From contig JANWJM010000074.1 in assembly GCA_025449475.1 (NCBI GenBank), forward strand, positions 1 to 11,666: 11,666 nucleotides of DNA. Direction: 5' to 3'. The notes under the pieces are model-generated. The model searched no databases. It was not told the origin of the DNA and saw nothing but the letters and a program-made list of their open reading frames with translations. The stretch comes from Thermoactinomycetaceae bacterium. GTDB lineage: Bacteria; Bacillota; Bacilli; Thermoactinomycetales; Thermoactinomycetaceae. Below, piece after piece: positions 6,357 to 11,560 of the stretch. Position numbers and translations under genes: made by a program. The stretch's first letter is position 1. Every line of letters begins with the position of its first letter.

Positions 6357-6788
6357 TCATTTTGGATAATCCCCGTTCTTCTTGTACGCTTGCTGATCGC
6401 GATGAATGAGCTTCCAAGTCTTTTGAGCGGATGATCCCGACAAAATCAAAAATAGAAAAGCGAAAACAGGATGCATGGGACTGATCCACGGAAAGATATA
6501 TGAAATATTTGCTGTGAAGTACATAAGAAATGTGGATCCAAATAATCCGAAAATGTGCCAGTATGCCCAGCGTGGAAAAGAACCCATGACTGCGAAGACC
6601 AGCATCAAGATTGGAAACATCGATAAAAACAGATGACCAAATATCGTATGCTTTGTCCAATTTGTGGGATGGAGAAAGACCGCCATTCCAGCTAAATAAA
6701 TCTGGATCAAAATACAGAGAGTAAAACAACTTGCCAATATGAAGTAAATTCTCCTCCCGATCCGGGTTCTCATCGATTTTGTTTTCAT
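6357..6788 (-). CDS. Four-helix membrane protein, DUF6220-like
   Basis: A 143-aa protein with four hydrophobic segments (about 12-38, 48-70, 75-96, 103-119) and a short charged tail. The QIYLAGMAVFLHP stretch at the end of helix 1 and the HTIFGHLF and WAYWHIFG segments with histidines H47, H52 and H78 resemble the DUF6220 family of small bacterial membrane proteins. The family assignment is from memory and no function is established. The ATG at 6788 is 8 nt after GGAGG; the ATG at 6794 is too close to the Shine-Dalgarno. An extended -10 lies about 33 nt upstream, so it heads its own operon with the RCC1-like gene 38 nt downstream. Membrane histidines could bind haem, which is inference. An overlapping longer frame (6346-6855) was rejected. 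Confidence 0.75.
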   Translation of the reverse strand: MKTKSMRTRIGRRIYFILASCFTLCILIQIYLAGMAVFLHPTNWTKHTIFGHLFLSMFPILMLVFAVMGSFPRWAYWHIFGLFGSTFLMYFTANISYIFPWISPMHPVFAFLFLILSGSSAQKTWKLIHRDQQAYKKNGDYPK

Positions 6789-6820
6789 GTCCATTCCCTC
6801 CTACAACTCGTGTTGGGGGA

Positions 6821-6828
6821 ATCATAAC
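6821..6828 (-). promoter_or_regulatory. Extended -10 of the DUF6220/RCC1-like operon
   Basis: On the minus strand TGTTATGAT (TATGAT at 6826-6821) forms an extended -10 about 33 nt before the ATG at 6788. No good -35 lies 17 nt further up, as is common for extended -10 promoters. Confidence 0.45.
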
Positions 6829-6854
6829 AAGAATTTTTAAACGGTTTCTTATCA

Positions 6855-6914
6855 AATCATTAAATGATTCTTAAATAATGGGGTATAATAGATGATTCAA
6901 TTTTTATAATTGAA
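6855..6914 (+). promoter_or_regulatory. Plus-strand promoter framed by two palindromes
   Basis: A perfect TATAAT (6884-6889) has a weak -35 region. A perfect 7-1-7 palindrome, AATCATTAAATGATT (6855-6869), covers the -35. A second exact inverted repeat, TTCAATT-TTTAT-AATTGAA (6896-6914), covers the predicted start point. The arrangement suggests a regulated promoter for the small ORF at 6950 and perhaps the zinc-ribbon gene. Confidence 0.5.
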
Positions 6915-6949
6915 GTGCTTTTCTGGGAAGAATCATAGGAGAGGATTGA

Positions 6950-7078
6950 GTGAACTTGCGGGATATTCTACAGATTAAAAATTTCGTGAATGGACGCATA
7001 AAAGTTGTTCGTCATTCCACTCCGCAGCAACCCTACGTTGACGCAGTTGCATATCTAGATTTATTTAAAAATATTTAA
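6950..7078 (+). CDS. Small ORF (42 aa), possibly the N-terminal remnant of a larger gene
   Basis: A GTG start preceded by ATAGGAGAGGATTGA opens a 42-codon frame, MNLRDILQIKNFVNGRIKVV then RHSTPQQPYVDAVAYLDLFK and two more residues before TAA. A good Shine-Dalgarno and a TATAAT about 60 nt upstream argue for real translation. The IKVVRH segment reminds me of the first residues of some GIY-YIG-associated proteins, but the match is too short to rely on. If so, the gene has lost its remainder, because the following 70 nt are AT-rich and closed. It could equally be a complete microprotein. It is too short for confident domain assignment. Confidence 0.4.
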   Translation: MNLRDILQIKNFVNGRIKVVRHSTPQQPYVDAVAYLDLFKNI

Positions 7079-7102
7079 AAAATGATTGGAATATGCTAAT
7101 AT
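7074..7102 (+). promoter_or_regulatory. Candidate promoter of the zinc-ribbon gene
   Basis: An extended -10, TGCTAATAT (TAATAT 7097-7102), stands 17 nt after TTTAAA (7074-7079). The -35 is a weak match and a second TATAAT overlaps at 7102-7107. A TTGGAATA motif (7086-7093) in the spacer repeats the half-site seen at the XRE-like promoter. Confidence 0.35.
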
Positions 7103-7151
7103 ATAATTGTTAATACCATTCGAAATAATTAAAATATTAGAGGTATACGGC

Positions 7152-7292
7152 ATGAAGAGTCGCCCGAATGTTTATTTACGGCCTCGGCCAAGCGAATGTC
7201 CACATTGCGGACGTAGTGGAGATAGTTTAGAACCAACCAATGATGGCGGATGGAGATGTACAGTATGTAATAAAGTGGTAGGTAATAACTAA
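7152..7292 (+). CDS. Zinc-ribbon microprotein (46 aa)
   Basis: A 46-aa protein with two CxxC pairs: CPHCG (C16, C19) and CTVC (about C35, C38), a standard zinc-ribbon spacing with GGWRC before the second pair. The N-terminus is basic and proline-rich (MKSRPNVYLRPRPSE). The frame is open back to 7107, but the ATG at 7152 has AGAGGT seven nt upstream and is preferred. It is unlike a ribosomal protein or known regulator, so its role is unknown; nucleic-acid or protein binding is usual for such ribbons. Its stop overlaps the stop of the convergent XRE-like/unknown gene by 3 bases. It sits in a region of short and broken genes and may be part of an accessory element. Confidence 0.6.
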   Translation: MKSRPNVYLRPRPSECPHCGRSGDSLEPTNDGGWRCTVCNKVVGNN

Positions 7293-7921
7293 TCAAATGC
7301 CCGAAACGGTATTGACCATTCTGTCCTTTTGTTTTCTGTCTTTCTTGTCACCACAATATCCCCGCAATAATTATATGTATCCCACAACCACTTACTATTT
7401 TCCTCAAGATCATCAATACACGCTACAAATGAGATCCCACAGTAATGCATACCTATTTTATCGCTTCTTTCAGTGTCTACCTCATTCCAATAATGGTTAA
7501 CAAAATATCGTACTGCTTTTGGTGGGTAGCCCAATGTTTCCCCTAATAATAGTTGGAATTCTCGACTATCTTTCCTGTAATCGATACCAGATAATAAAAA
7601 ATTTTCCTTTAACTGGTGGTTCTGAAAATACAGCACCTGCGCATAACTACTCGGGGAAAAAATCCCTTCAATGCAAGGATATTTATCTAATTGCTTAACC
7701 TCATCCTTGGATTGGTACGGAAACTTAAAACCTGCAGCATGGAGATAGGCAGGCTTATATCCATACAAAAAGGATTGGATCTCGTGCTCAGGTGTTTTCA
7801 TCATTACCCACCTCAAAAATAATTTGTCCCTAAAGGATTCGCCTTTTGCTAGTTCCTCTTGCGTCATTTTGCGTTCTTTGAGTATTTCCCGAATTCTCGA
7901 CCTAGTTTTTACGATTGGCAT
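7289..7921 (-). CDS. Composite ORF: XRE-type N-terminus joined to an unknown 170-aa protein
   Basis: The 210-codon frame opens with SRIREILKERKMTQEELAKG (8-27), the first helices of an XRE/Cro-type HTH, but the recognition helix is absent. From about residue 28 the sequence changes to an unrelated protein. At 7804-7799 tandem ATGs (residues 40-41) have GAGGTG 4 nt upstream, so the second part (MMKTPEHEIQSFLYGYKPAY onward, about 170 aa) has its own translation start and was probably once a separate gene. That protein has no signal peptide or membrane helix; aromatic-rich stretches and a LLLGETLGYPPKAVRYF segment stand out, but I do not recognise the family. A strong Shine-Dalgarno (AAGGAGG) and promoter precede 7921. 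It looks like a deletion fusing a regulator start in frame to a downstream gene; both starts may be used. Confidence 0.6.
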   Translation of the reverse strand: MPIVKTRSRIREILKERKMTQEELAKGESFRDKLFLRWVMMKTPEHEIQSFLYGYKPAYLHAAGFKFPYQSKDEVKQLDKYPCIEGIFSPSSYAQVLYFQNHQLKENFLLSGIDYRKDSREFQLLLGETLGYPPKAVRYFVNHYWNEVDTERSDKIGMHYCGISFVACIDDLEENSKWLWDTYNYCGDIVVTRKTENKRTEWSIPFRAFD

Positions 7922-7953
7922 GTGTATCCTCCTTCCTAAATAGATTTGCTACG

Positions 7954-8031
7954 TATTCCTTGGAATATTATATGCGATAACGTATACTATGACAAGTACA
8001 CGAAATATTTTTATTTACAAAAATATTCCAA
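7954..8031 (-). promoter_or_regulatory. Sigma-A promoter with palindromic operator upstream of the XRE-type start
   Basis: On the minus strand TTGTCA (7995-7990), a 17-nt spacer and TATAAT (7972-7967) form a near-consensus promoter. TATTCC-TT-GGAATA (7954-7967) is a perfect palindrome at the start point. Its 10-bp flank TTGGAATATT (7960-7969) recurs inverted as AATATTCCAA at 8022-8031, within a 9-6-9 inverted repeat (8004-8027). This looks like an autoregulated XRE-type operator with a distal site. Confidence 0.65.
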
Positions 8032-8098
8032 TAAAAAAGCGCCAGATCGAGGTTATCTACTAATCTGATGCAAAATAAAATGTGCTATTCTGCACAAC

Positions 8099-8120
8099 AA
8101 AAAAAGGGGATTTCTCCCCT
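8099..8120 (-). terminator. Intrinsic terminator, minus strand
   Basis: On the minus strand AGGGGA-GAAA-TCCCCT is followed by TTTTTT (8105-8099 region). No intact minus-strand gene ends nearby. The closest are the TPR-like remnant at 8523 and the acetyltransferase at 8683, so it may once have closed their transcript. Confidence 0.7.
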
Positions 8121-8218
8121 AATCACCTCTTCATTTTATATATTCGAACTTGATCGCCTTAATACGGTGATAAGGTCGGTTTGATAGAGTTTGACAACTA
8201 CGTGTCAGAGTGTAGTAG

Positions 8219-8323
8219 GTGTTCAGAAACAATTCCTTGGTCAGAGATGCTTTTGGAGTAGAGGAAGGAGATGGATTCTGTGGCTACTGTCGTCATATGT
8301 ATGAGATGTTAAAAAGTGAATGA
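8219..8323 (+). CDS. Possible 34-aa cysteine-containing ORF or gene tail
   Basis: A GTG-started 34-codon frame ends with GDGFCGYCRHMYEMLKSE, containing a CxxC knuckle. The 5' end has no clear Shine-Dalgarno, so it may be the tail of a lost zinc-binding protein. A 21-codon frame starting at 8320 (MIKFKEKEEIRTLSDS...) overlaps its stop as ATGA, the coupling arrangement seen in intact operons. A weak coding signal is all I can claim. It lies in the 760-nt stretch between the XRE-type start and the acetyltransferase that has no large gene. Confidence 0.25.
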   Translation: MFRNNSLVRDAFGVEEGDGFCGYCRHMYEMLKSE

Positions 8324-8402
8324 TCAAATTTAAGGAAAAAGAAGAAATCAGGACATTAAGCGACAGCTTCATTTGTATTATATAGAACTCAAAATTACTC
8401 TA

Positions 8403-8425
8403 AGGTTTGCTAAAAGAGCAAACCT
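8403..8425 (+). ncRNA. First hairpin of a two-hairpin attenuator-like element
   Basis: AGGTTTGCT and AGCAAACCT are exact reverse complements around AAAAG. The GGTTTGC strand (8404-8410) can also pair with GCAAACC (8463-8469) of the terminator hairpin downstream, giving two mutually exclusive folds. Confidence 0.45.
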
Positions 8426-8446
8426 GCCTAACCTCTTGATTTTTCT

Positions 8447-8479
8447 CTGGTTTACCGTTTTGGCAAACCAGCTTTTTTT
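8447..8479 (+). terminator. Intrinsic terminator, plus strand, second hairpin of the element
   Basis: CTGGTTT (8447-8453) pairs with AAACCAG (8465-8471), continued by CC/GG past one mismatch, and is followed by C and seven T. A third, weaker hairpin with arms AGAAGGAT/ATCCTTCT follows at about 8489-8512. The transcript it ends could be a small RNA starting near 8390 or the short ORFs upstream. Confidence 0.75.
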
Positions 8480-8522
8480 CTTGTAAAAGAAGGATGACTT
8501 AATGATCCTTCTAGGGGGTTAA

Positions 8523-8612
8523 TCAAGTCCATAAATCTTTATATGAATCAATGGCTTTTTCAAAATTGTTTTGGTAATAGCTCAACTTGGCTAACTGATT
8601 TAAACGAGGACG
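8523..8612 (-). pseudogene. C-terminal remnant of a TPR-repeat protein
   Basis: Thirty in-frame codons on the minus strand end in TGA and read ...LNQLAKLSYYQNNFEKAIDS then YKDLWT. The A-x3-Y-x2-N/Q-x-F-x-K-A-I-x-x-Y spacing is that of a tetratricopeptide helix pair. The frame is closed by TGA directly upstream (8615-8613), where transposase-like sequence begins on the other strand. TPR proteins with HTH heads (Rap, PlcR or AimR-like) are common in Firmicutes, but the head is missing, so the original function is unknown. Confidence 0.55.
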
Positions 8613-8682
8613 TCAACACTCTCGACTACGAGAGTTAGTGGCTAATAAAGCCTATGATAGTCAAGCGTTTCGGATGTGCTAG
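8605..8682 (+). pseudogene. Remnant of an IS5-like transposase
   Basis: In one plus-strand frame the sequence reads RGRQHSRLRELVANKAYDSQ then AFRMC and a TAG stop. The (V)A(D/N)KAYDS block is the conserved segment around the second catalytic acidic residue of DDE transposases in the IS5/IS1182-type groups, in which VADKAYDS is typical; here the aspartate is replaced by N. Only about 25 codons remain, with no start, no terminal repeats and no rest of the catalytic domain. It abuts the TPR remnant on its left and touches the stop of the acetyltransferase gene on its right, so an insertion followed by decay or deletion is likely. Confidence 0.6.
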
Positions 8683-9117
8683 TTAGTTTGTTTTTTCTTT
8701 AATTGATGATAAATTTCCTGATTGATTTTTGTAATTGCGAATCATCATACCCTGAGCTTTATTCATTCCCAGTTTTTCATAATAACTTTGCAAATTTTCA
8801 TCACATAACAAGTCGATCATATATAGATGCTTTAACTGATCTAACATGATTTTAACAAGTTTACTCCCAATTCCTTGGTTTTGATATTTAGGTAGAACCT
8901 CCAGTAAAGGAATATAAGCCGATAATACACCATCACTAATGGCATTAATAAATCCTACAACTTTCTTGGATTCTTCGTCTAAGGCTAAAACAACCCGATA
9001 GCTATTTTGCAACAATTCAAAATGTGTTTCTGGTGTTGGTGGATTTGGCCAATTTACAAAAAAGCCACCTTTCAGCATATCTGGACTTATTCCTTCAAGT
9101 GTTTGAACATATTTCAT
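8683..9117 (-). CDS. GNAT-family N-acetyltransferase
   Basis: A 144-aa protein with GNAT landmarks: VVGFINAISDG (53-63, strand beta-4), PLLEVLPKYQNQGIGSKLV (70-88) with the acetyl-CoA pyrophosphate loop Q79-N-Q-G82-I-G84, and the C-terminal SYYEKLGMNKAQGM, where Y112/Y113 sit in the usual position of the GNAT tyrosine. It would transfer acetyl from acetyl-CoA to an amine; the substrate cannot be told. AAGGGAGA precedes the ATG. The last residues (SIKEKTN) run up to the transposase remnant, so the C-terminus may have been altered slightly. The gene starts one base after the stop of an unknown 60-codon ORF, suggesting co-transcription. No terminator lies directly behind it. Confidence 0.88.
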   Translation of the reverse strand: MKYVQTLEGISPDMLKGGFFVNWPNPPTPETHFELLQNSYRVVLALDEESKKVVGFINAISDGVLSAYIPLLEVLPKYQNQGIGSKLVKIMLDQLKHLYMIDLLCDENLQSYYEKLGMNKAQGMMIRNYKNQSGNLSSIKEKTN

Positions 9118-9118
9118 T

Positions 9119-9301
9119 TCATGTTCTCCCTTCGTTTGTACACCTTTTTAAATCTTGGATAAAAGAATTTATGTTAAGATAGCGATATCCATTCTTACAT
9201 AAACATCTTTCTATAATTCTAATTCTTCGAATTTCATCAGAACATTCCGGAACGTTCCCACGCTTTACTTTTATCCATTCTAGGGTTTTGGTTCGATCCA
9301 T
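9119..9301 (-). CDS. Hypothetical 60-aa protein, possibly a gene fragment
   Basis: The frame starts at ATG 9301 directly after an in-frame TAA and ends one base before the acetyltransferase ATG. The product is basic, has cysteines at about 20, 33, 35 and 54, and contains IRRIRIIERCLCKNGYRYLN; I do not recognise it. No convincing Shine-Dalgarno precedes the ATG, so it may be the tail of a lost larger gene still positioned ahead of the acetyltransferase. The close spacing argues for some past or present operon with it. Confidence 0.35.
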   Translation of the reverse strand: MDRTKTLEWIKVKRGNVPECSDEIRRIRIIERCLCKNGYRYLNINSFIQDLKRCTNEGRT

Positions 9302-9364
9302 TTAGAAGCATTTGTTCTTTTCCGTTGTTTTTGATGTTTTCTAACGTTAATGGTGTCTATTTAA

Positions 9365-9379
9365 TTTTGGATACCAAAA
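9365..9379. repeat. Short dyad in the intergenic region
   Basis: TTTTGG-ATA-CCAAAA is an exact 6-3-6 inverted repeat 12 nt upstream of the 50-codon ORF at 9392 and about 64 nt upstream of the minus-strand 60-codon ORF. It could be an operator for either, or a chance AT-rich dyad. Confidence 0.25.
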
Positions 9380-9391
9380 ATAGGAAACAAG

Positions 9392-9544
9392 ATGTGGGAT
9401 CAGCATGCAGATAGAAATAAAAGATTTCAATTTAGTATATTAGGGCTTCTTCCCATTACCTGCTTACGTGAGGAAGTAATACAACTTGAGCAAATTACCA
9501 AGAAAAAATGGGGGAGCCGAATATTTGGATATAATTCCAATTGA
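9392..9544 (+). CDS. Possible 50-aa small protein or gene fragment
   Basis: An ATG preceded by AGGAAACAAG opens a 50-codon frame: MWDQHADRNKRFQFSILGLL, then PITCLREEVIQLEQITKKKW and GSRIFGYNSN. Composition is plausible for a real protein, with a helical EEVIQLEQITKKK stretch, but I recognise no family. It converges on the terminator of the sigma-54 activator gene and has no terminator of its own apart from that hairpin read in reverse. Nothing else occupies 9302-9608. Confidence 0.35.
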   Translation: MWDQHADRNKRFQFSILGLLPITCLREEVIQLEQITKKKWGSRIFGYNSN

Positions 9545-9561
9545 GGTTTTACTGAACAAAA

Positions 9562-9598
9562 GGGTCTTTGATTCGCCAAATAAGCGGAACAAAGACCC
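9562..9598 (-). terminator. Terminator of the sigma-54 activator gene
   Basis: GGGTCTTTG and CAAAGACCC (9562-9570 and 9590-9598) are exact reverse complements. The stem is continued inside by TTCGC/GCGGA pairing across a one-base bulge on each side. On the minus strand it is followed by TTTTGTTC, a short T-tract. Confidence 0.8.
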
Positions 9599-9608
9599 GA
9601 TTTGAAGG

Positions 9609-11372
9609 TTAACTGGATCGTTGGGAAAGACCGTATTTTTGCATTTTCCGGGAGATGGTTGATTGATTCACACCGAGTCGTTGTGCGATTTCATAGAGAT
9701 TGGTGCTTTCCTGTGCAACCATATTAATTAGTTGGCTCTCTACCTGAGCCACAGCTTGTTTCAGCGGCATGATTTCATGGATCTCAATGCCCGATTTTGG
9801 ACGGGATGGATGGTTGGGTGCTTCGATCGATTCAAGGATATATTTGGGGATATTATCGGTTCCAATCTCTTTGGAGTCGGAGGTCACAACCATTCGCTCC
9901 ACCACATTCTTTAATTCACGCACATTGCCGGGCCAATCGTATTTTTCCAATAAGTCGGTCACACTCTTTGAGAAGTTTTTCGTCACATGAAAGGTTTCTG
10001 AAAAGATTTTTAGAAAATATTGGATGAGCGGGATAATATCTTCACGGCGTTTACGCAAGGGCGGAATGTCGATAGGGATGACATTTAGGCGATAATAGAG
10101 ATCCTCTCGGAATTCCTTTTTGGCGATTTTGGTTGGCAAATCTTGATTGGTCGCGGCAATGATTCGAACATTGATTTTAATCGGCTTTTGTCCACCGATC
10201 CGCATAATCTCCCCCTCTTGCAAAACGCGAAGAAGCTTAGCTTGCAGACTGAGAGGCATATCCCCGATTTCATCGAGAAAGAGAGTTCCCTCATTGGCTA
10301 ACTCAAACAGCCCCGCTTTCCCATGTTTTTTTGCTCCGGTGAAAGCGCCTTGTTCATAGCCAAATAGTTCGCTTTCTAACAGGGATTCCGGAATGGCTGC
10401 ACAATTGATTTTGATAAAAGGATGCTGATTTCGAAAGCTGAGTTGATGAATTTCATTGGCAATGACTTCTTTTCCAACACCTGACTCCCCGGTGATGAGA
10501 ACGGTTGAGTCAACAACAGCAATTTTAAACAACATGGAGATAACCTCGGACATTGCTTTGCTTCGATAAATGAGTTGATGATTGTTGTTTTTCAGGGATT
10601 GCTGTGCATCGGATAATTGTCGTTGATATCCCTCAATCATCATTCGCATGCGATTGATTTCCTCTTCCAATTCTTGAATTTCTGTGATATCGCGTGAAGC
10701 GTTCACTACACGGATGATTTTTCCATCGACATTTCGAATGGGAGTACTCACAACCATCAGGCGACGCCCCGTTTTTGTTTGCTGAATCACTTCAATTTTT
10801 TTTCCCTGTTCCAGAGCAATTCGAGTTGCGGATGGAGTAAAAATTCCTTCGCGTTCTAGCTCAAAGACGGAGTGCCCAATTAATTCCTCGGGTTTTTTCC
10901 CCCATAATACCTCGCATGCAGAACTGACACGAATCGTCATGCCCTTCCCATCTGTCACGTAAAGGACATCATAAGAGTTATCAAAGATTGTTTGTAAATC
11001 GCTAATGGTCGTTTTATAGGTTTCCAGTTTTCGCTCAAAAAAAGTCTTGTAAATTTGAGCATCCTCAAATAGTGCAATAATCGCTGCGATTTTTTCTCCG
11101 TTATAGACAGGAGCTGCGGTTAAGAAAAACTCCTTTTCGTGGATGCGGATATTATGGCTTAAGAGAATTTTTGATTGCTTATAAATCTGTTTCAGATGCT
11201 TCCGAAAGAACTCTTGTGACATATTTTTTTTGAAGAGCCGTTCACCCAGATGATTGGATGCTTCTAATTTTCCGCTTGGATCAAAGAGACATACTGGGAT
11301 GGGAATTGCGTCCATGATCGATGTCAGTGACTCAACATGATTTTGAAAGCGGTTACGTGTTGTTAGATTCAT
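9609..11372 (-). CDS. Sigma-54-dependent transcriptional activator (PAS, AAA+, TyrR-type HTH)
   Basis: A 587-aa bacterial enhancer-binding protein. Two PAS-type sensor regions (about 14-105 and 124-232) are followed by a coiled coil (230-262). The AAA+ domain (about 268-495) carries Walker A GESGVGKE (295-302), GAFTGA (342-347, the loop that contacts sigma-54), Walker B TLFLDEIGD (363-371) and FREDLYYRLN with the arginine finger (421-430). The C-terminal HTH (about 536-585) has LYEIAQRLGVNQSTISRKM, close to the TyrR/PrdR type rather than Fis. ATG at 11372 follows GAGAGGTGGCGTGA. No receiver domain is present, so activation is probably by a small ligand or redox cue sensed by the PAS domains. 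A canonical sigma-54 promoter starts 170 nt away on the other strand and is its likely target; many relatives control amino-acid or fatty-acid catabolism. I cannot give a gene name. Confidence 0.95.
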   Translation of the reverse strand: MNLTTRNRFQNHVESLTSIMDAIPIPVCLFDPSGKLEASNHLGERLFKKNMSQEFFRKHLKQIYKQSKILLSHNIRIHEKEFFLTAAPVYNGEKIAAIIALFEDAQIYKTFFERKLETYKTTISDLQTIFDNSYDVLYVTDGKGMTIRVSSACEVLWGKKPEELIGHSVFELEREGIFTPSATRIALEQGKKIEVIQQTKTGRRLMVVSTPIRNVDGKIIRVVNASRDITEIQELEEEINRMRMMIEGYQRQLSDAQQSLKNNNHQLIYRSKAMSEVISMLFKIAVVDSTVLITGESGVGKEVIANEIHQLSFRNQHPFIKINCAAIPESLLESELFGYEQGAFTGAKKHGKAGLFELANEGTLFLDEIGDMPLSLQAKLLRVLQEGEIMRIGGQKPIKINVRIIAATNQDLPTKIAKKEFREDLYYRLNVIPIDIPPLRKRREDIIPLIQYFLKIFSETFHVTKNFSKSVTDLLEKYDWPGNVRELKNVVERMVVTSDSKEIGTDNIPKYILESIEAPNHPSRPKSGIEIHEIMPLKQAVAQVESQLINMVAQESTNLYEIAQRLGVNQSTISRKMQKYGLSQRSS

Positions 11373-11387
11373 TCACGCCACCTCTCG

Positions 11388-11435
11388 TATAAAATCATTT
11401 TATATAAACATAACCCATTCCCTTTTTTATTTCAA
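11388..11435 (-). promoter_or_regulatory. Sigma-A promoter and palindrome of the activator gene
   Basis: On the minus strand TTGAAA (11435-11430), a 17-nt spacer and TATGTT (11412-11407) form a plausible housekeeping promoter. A perfect 8-1-8 palindrome, TATAAAATCATTTTATA (11388-11404), covers the start-point region and may be an operator or a leader hairpin. Confidence 0.55.
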
Positions 11436-11438
11436 ATT

Positions 11439-11449
11439 TGCATGATGCA
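11439..11449. promoter_or_regulatory. Candidate upstream activator site
   Basis: TGCATGATGCA is an exact palindrome, extended by TTGCA on the right. It lies about 100 nt upstream of the sigma-54 promoter, a usual distance for enhancer sites, and adjoins the -35 of the activator gene, so one protein could activate the outward gene and limit its own synthesis. A second dyad, ACCA-N5-TGGT (11512-11524), is closer to the promoter. Confidence 0.35.
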
Positions 11450-11544
11450 TTGCAGAAATGAAATATAAATACGAGATTCATCAGTTCAAGCGTTGGAAGT
11501 GGTCTTTTTTTACCATTGATTGGTGATTTTTACAATTTATTTTT

Positions 11545-11560
11545 TGGCATGAGATTTGCT
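11545..11560 (+). promoter_or_regulatory. Sigma-54 (-24/-12) promoter pointing out of the window
   Basis: TGGCAT-GAGAT-TTGCT fits the TGGCAY-N5-TTGCW consensus, with exactly 10 nt between the GG and GC elements. A T-rich stretch precedes it. The target gene must start beyond 11666, because every frame with a start codon after the promoter closes within a few codons. The leader (about 11572-11666) holds AAAAGGGGGTGATGTG and a small ATCTCC/GGAGAT dyad. Confidence 0.85.

Noticed and set aside
5362..6434. Several plus-strand frames opposite the RCC1-like gene
   Set aside because: They are antisense shadows of a repetitive coding sequence, with no ribosome sites and no coherent protein features.
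6346..6855. A longer 169-codon minus-strand frame overlapping the DUF6220-like gene
   Set aside because: It lacks a ribosome site, its composition is not membrane-like, and the overlapping 143-aa frame has a good Shine-Dalgarno and four clear helices.
7297..7500. Plus-strand 67-codon frame opposite the XRE-like composite gene
   Set aside because: It has no ribosome site, and the opposite strand carries a promoter, Shine-Dalgarno and a longer frame.
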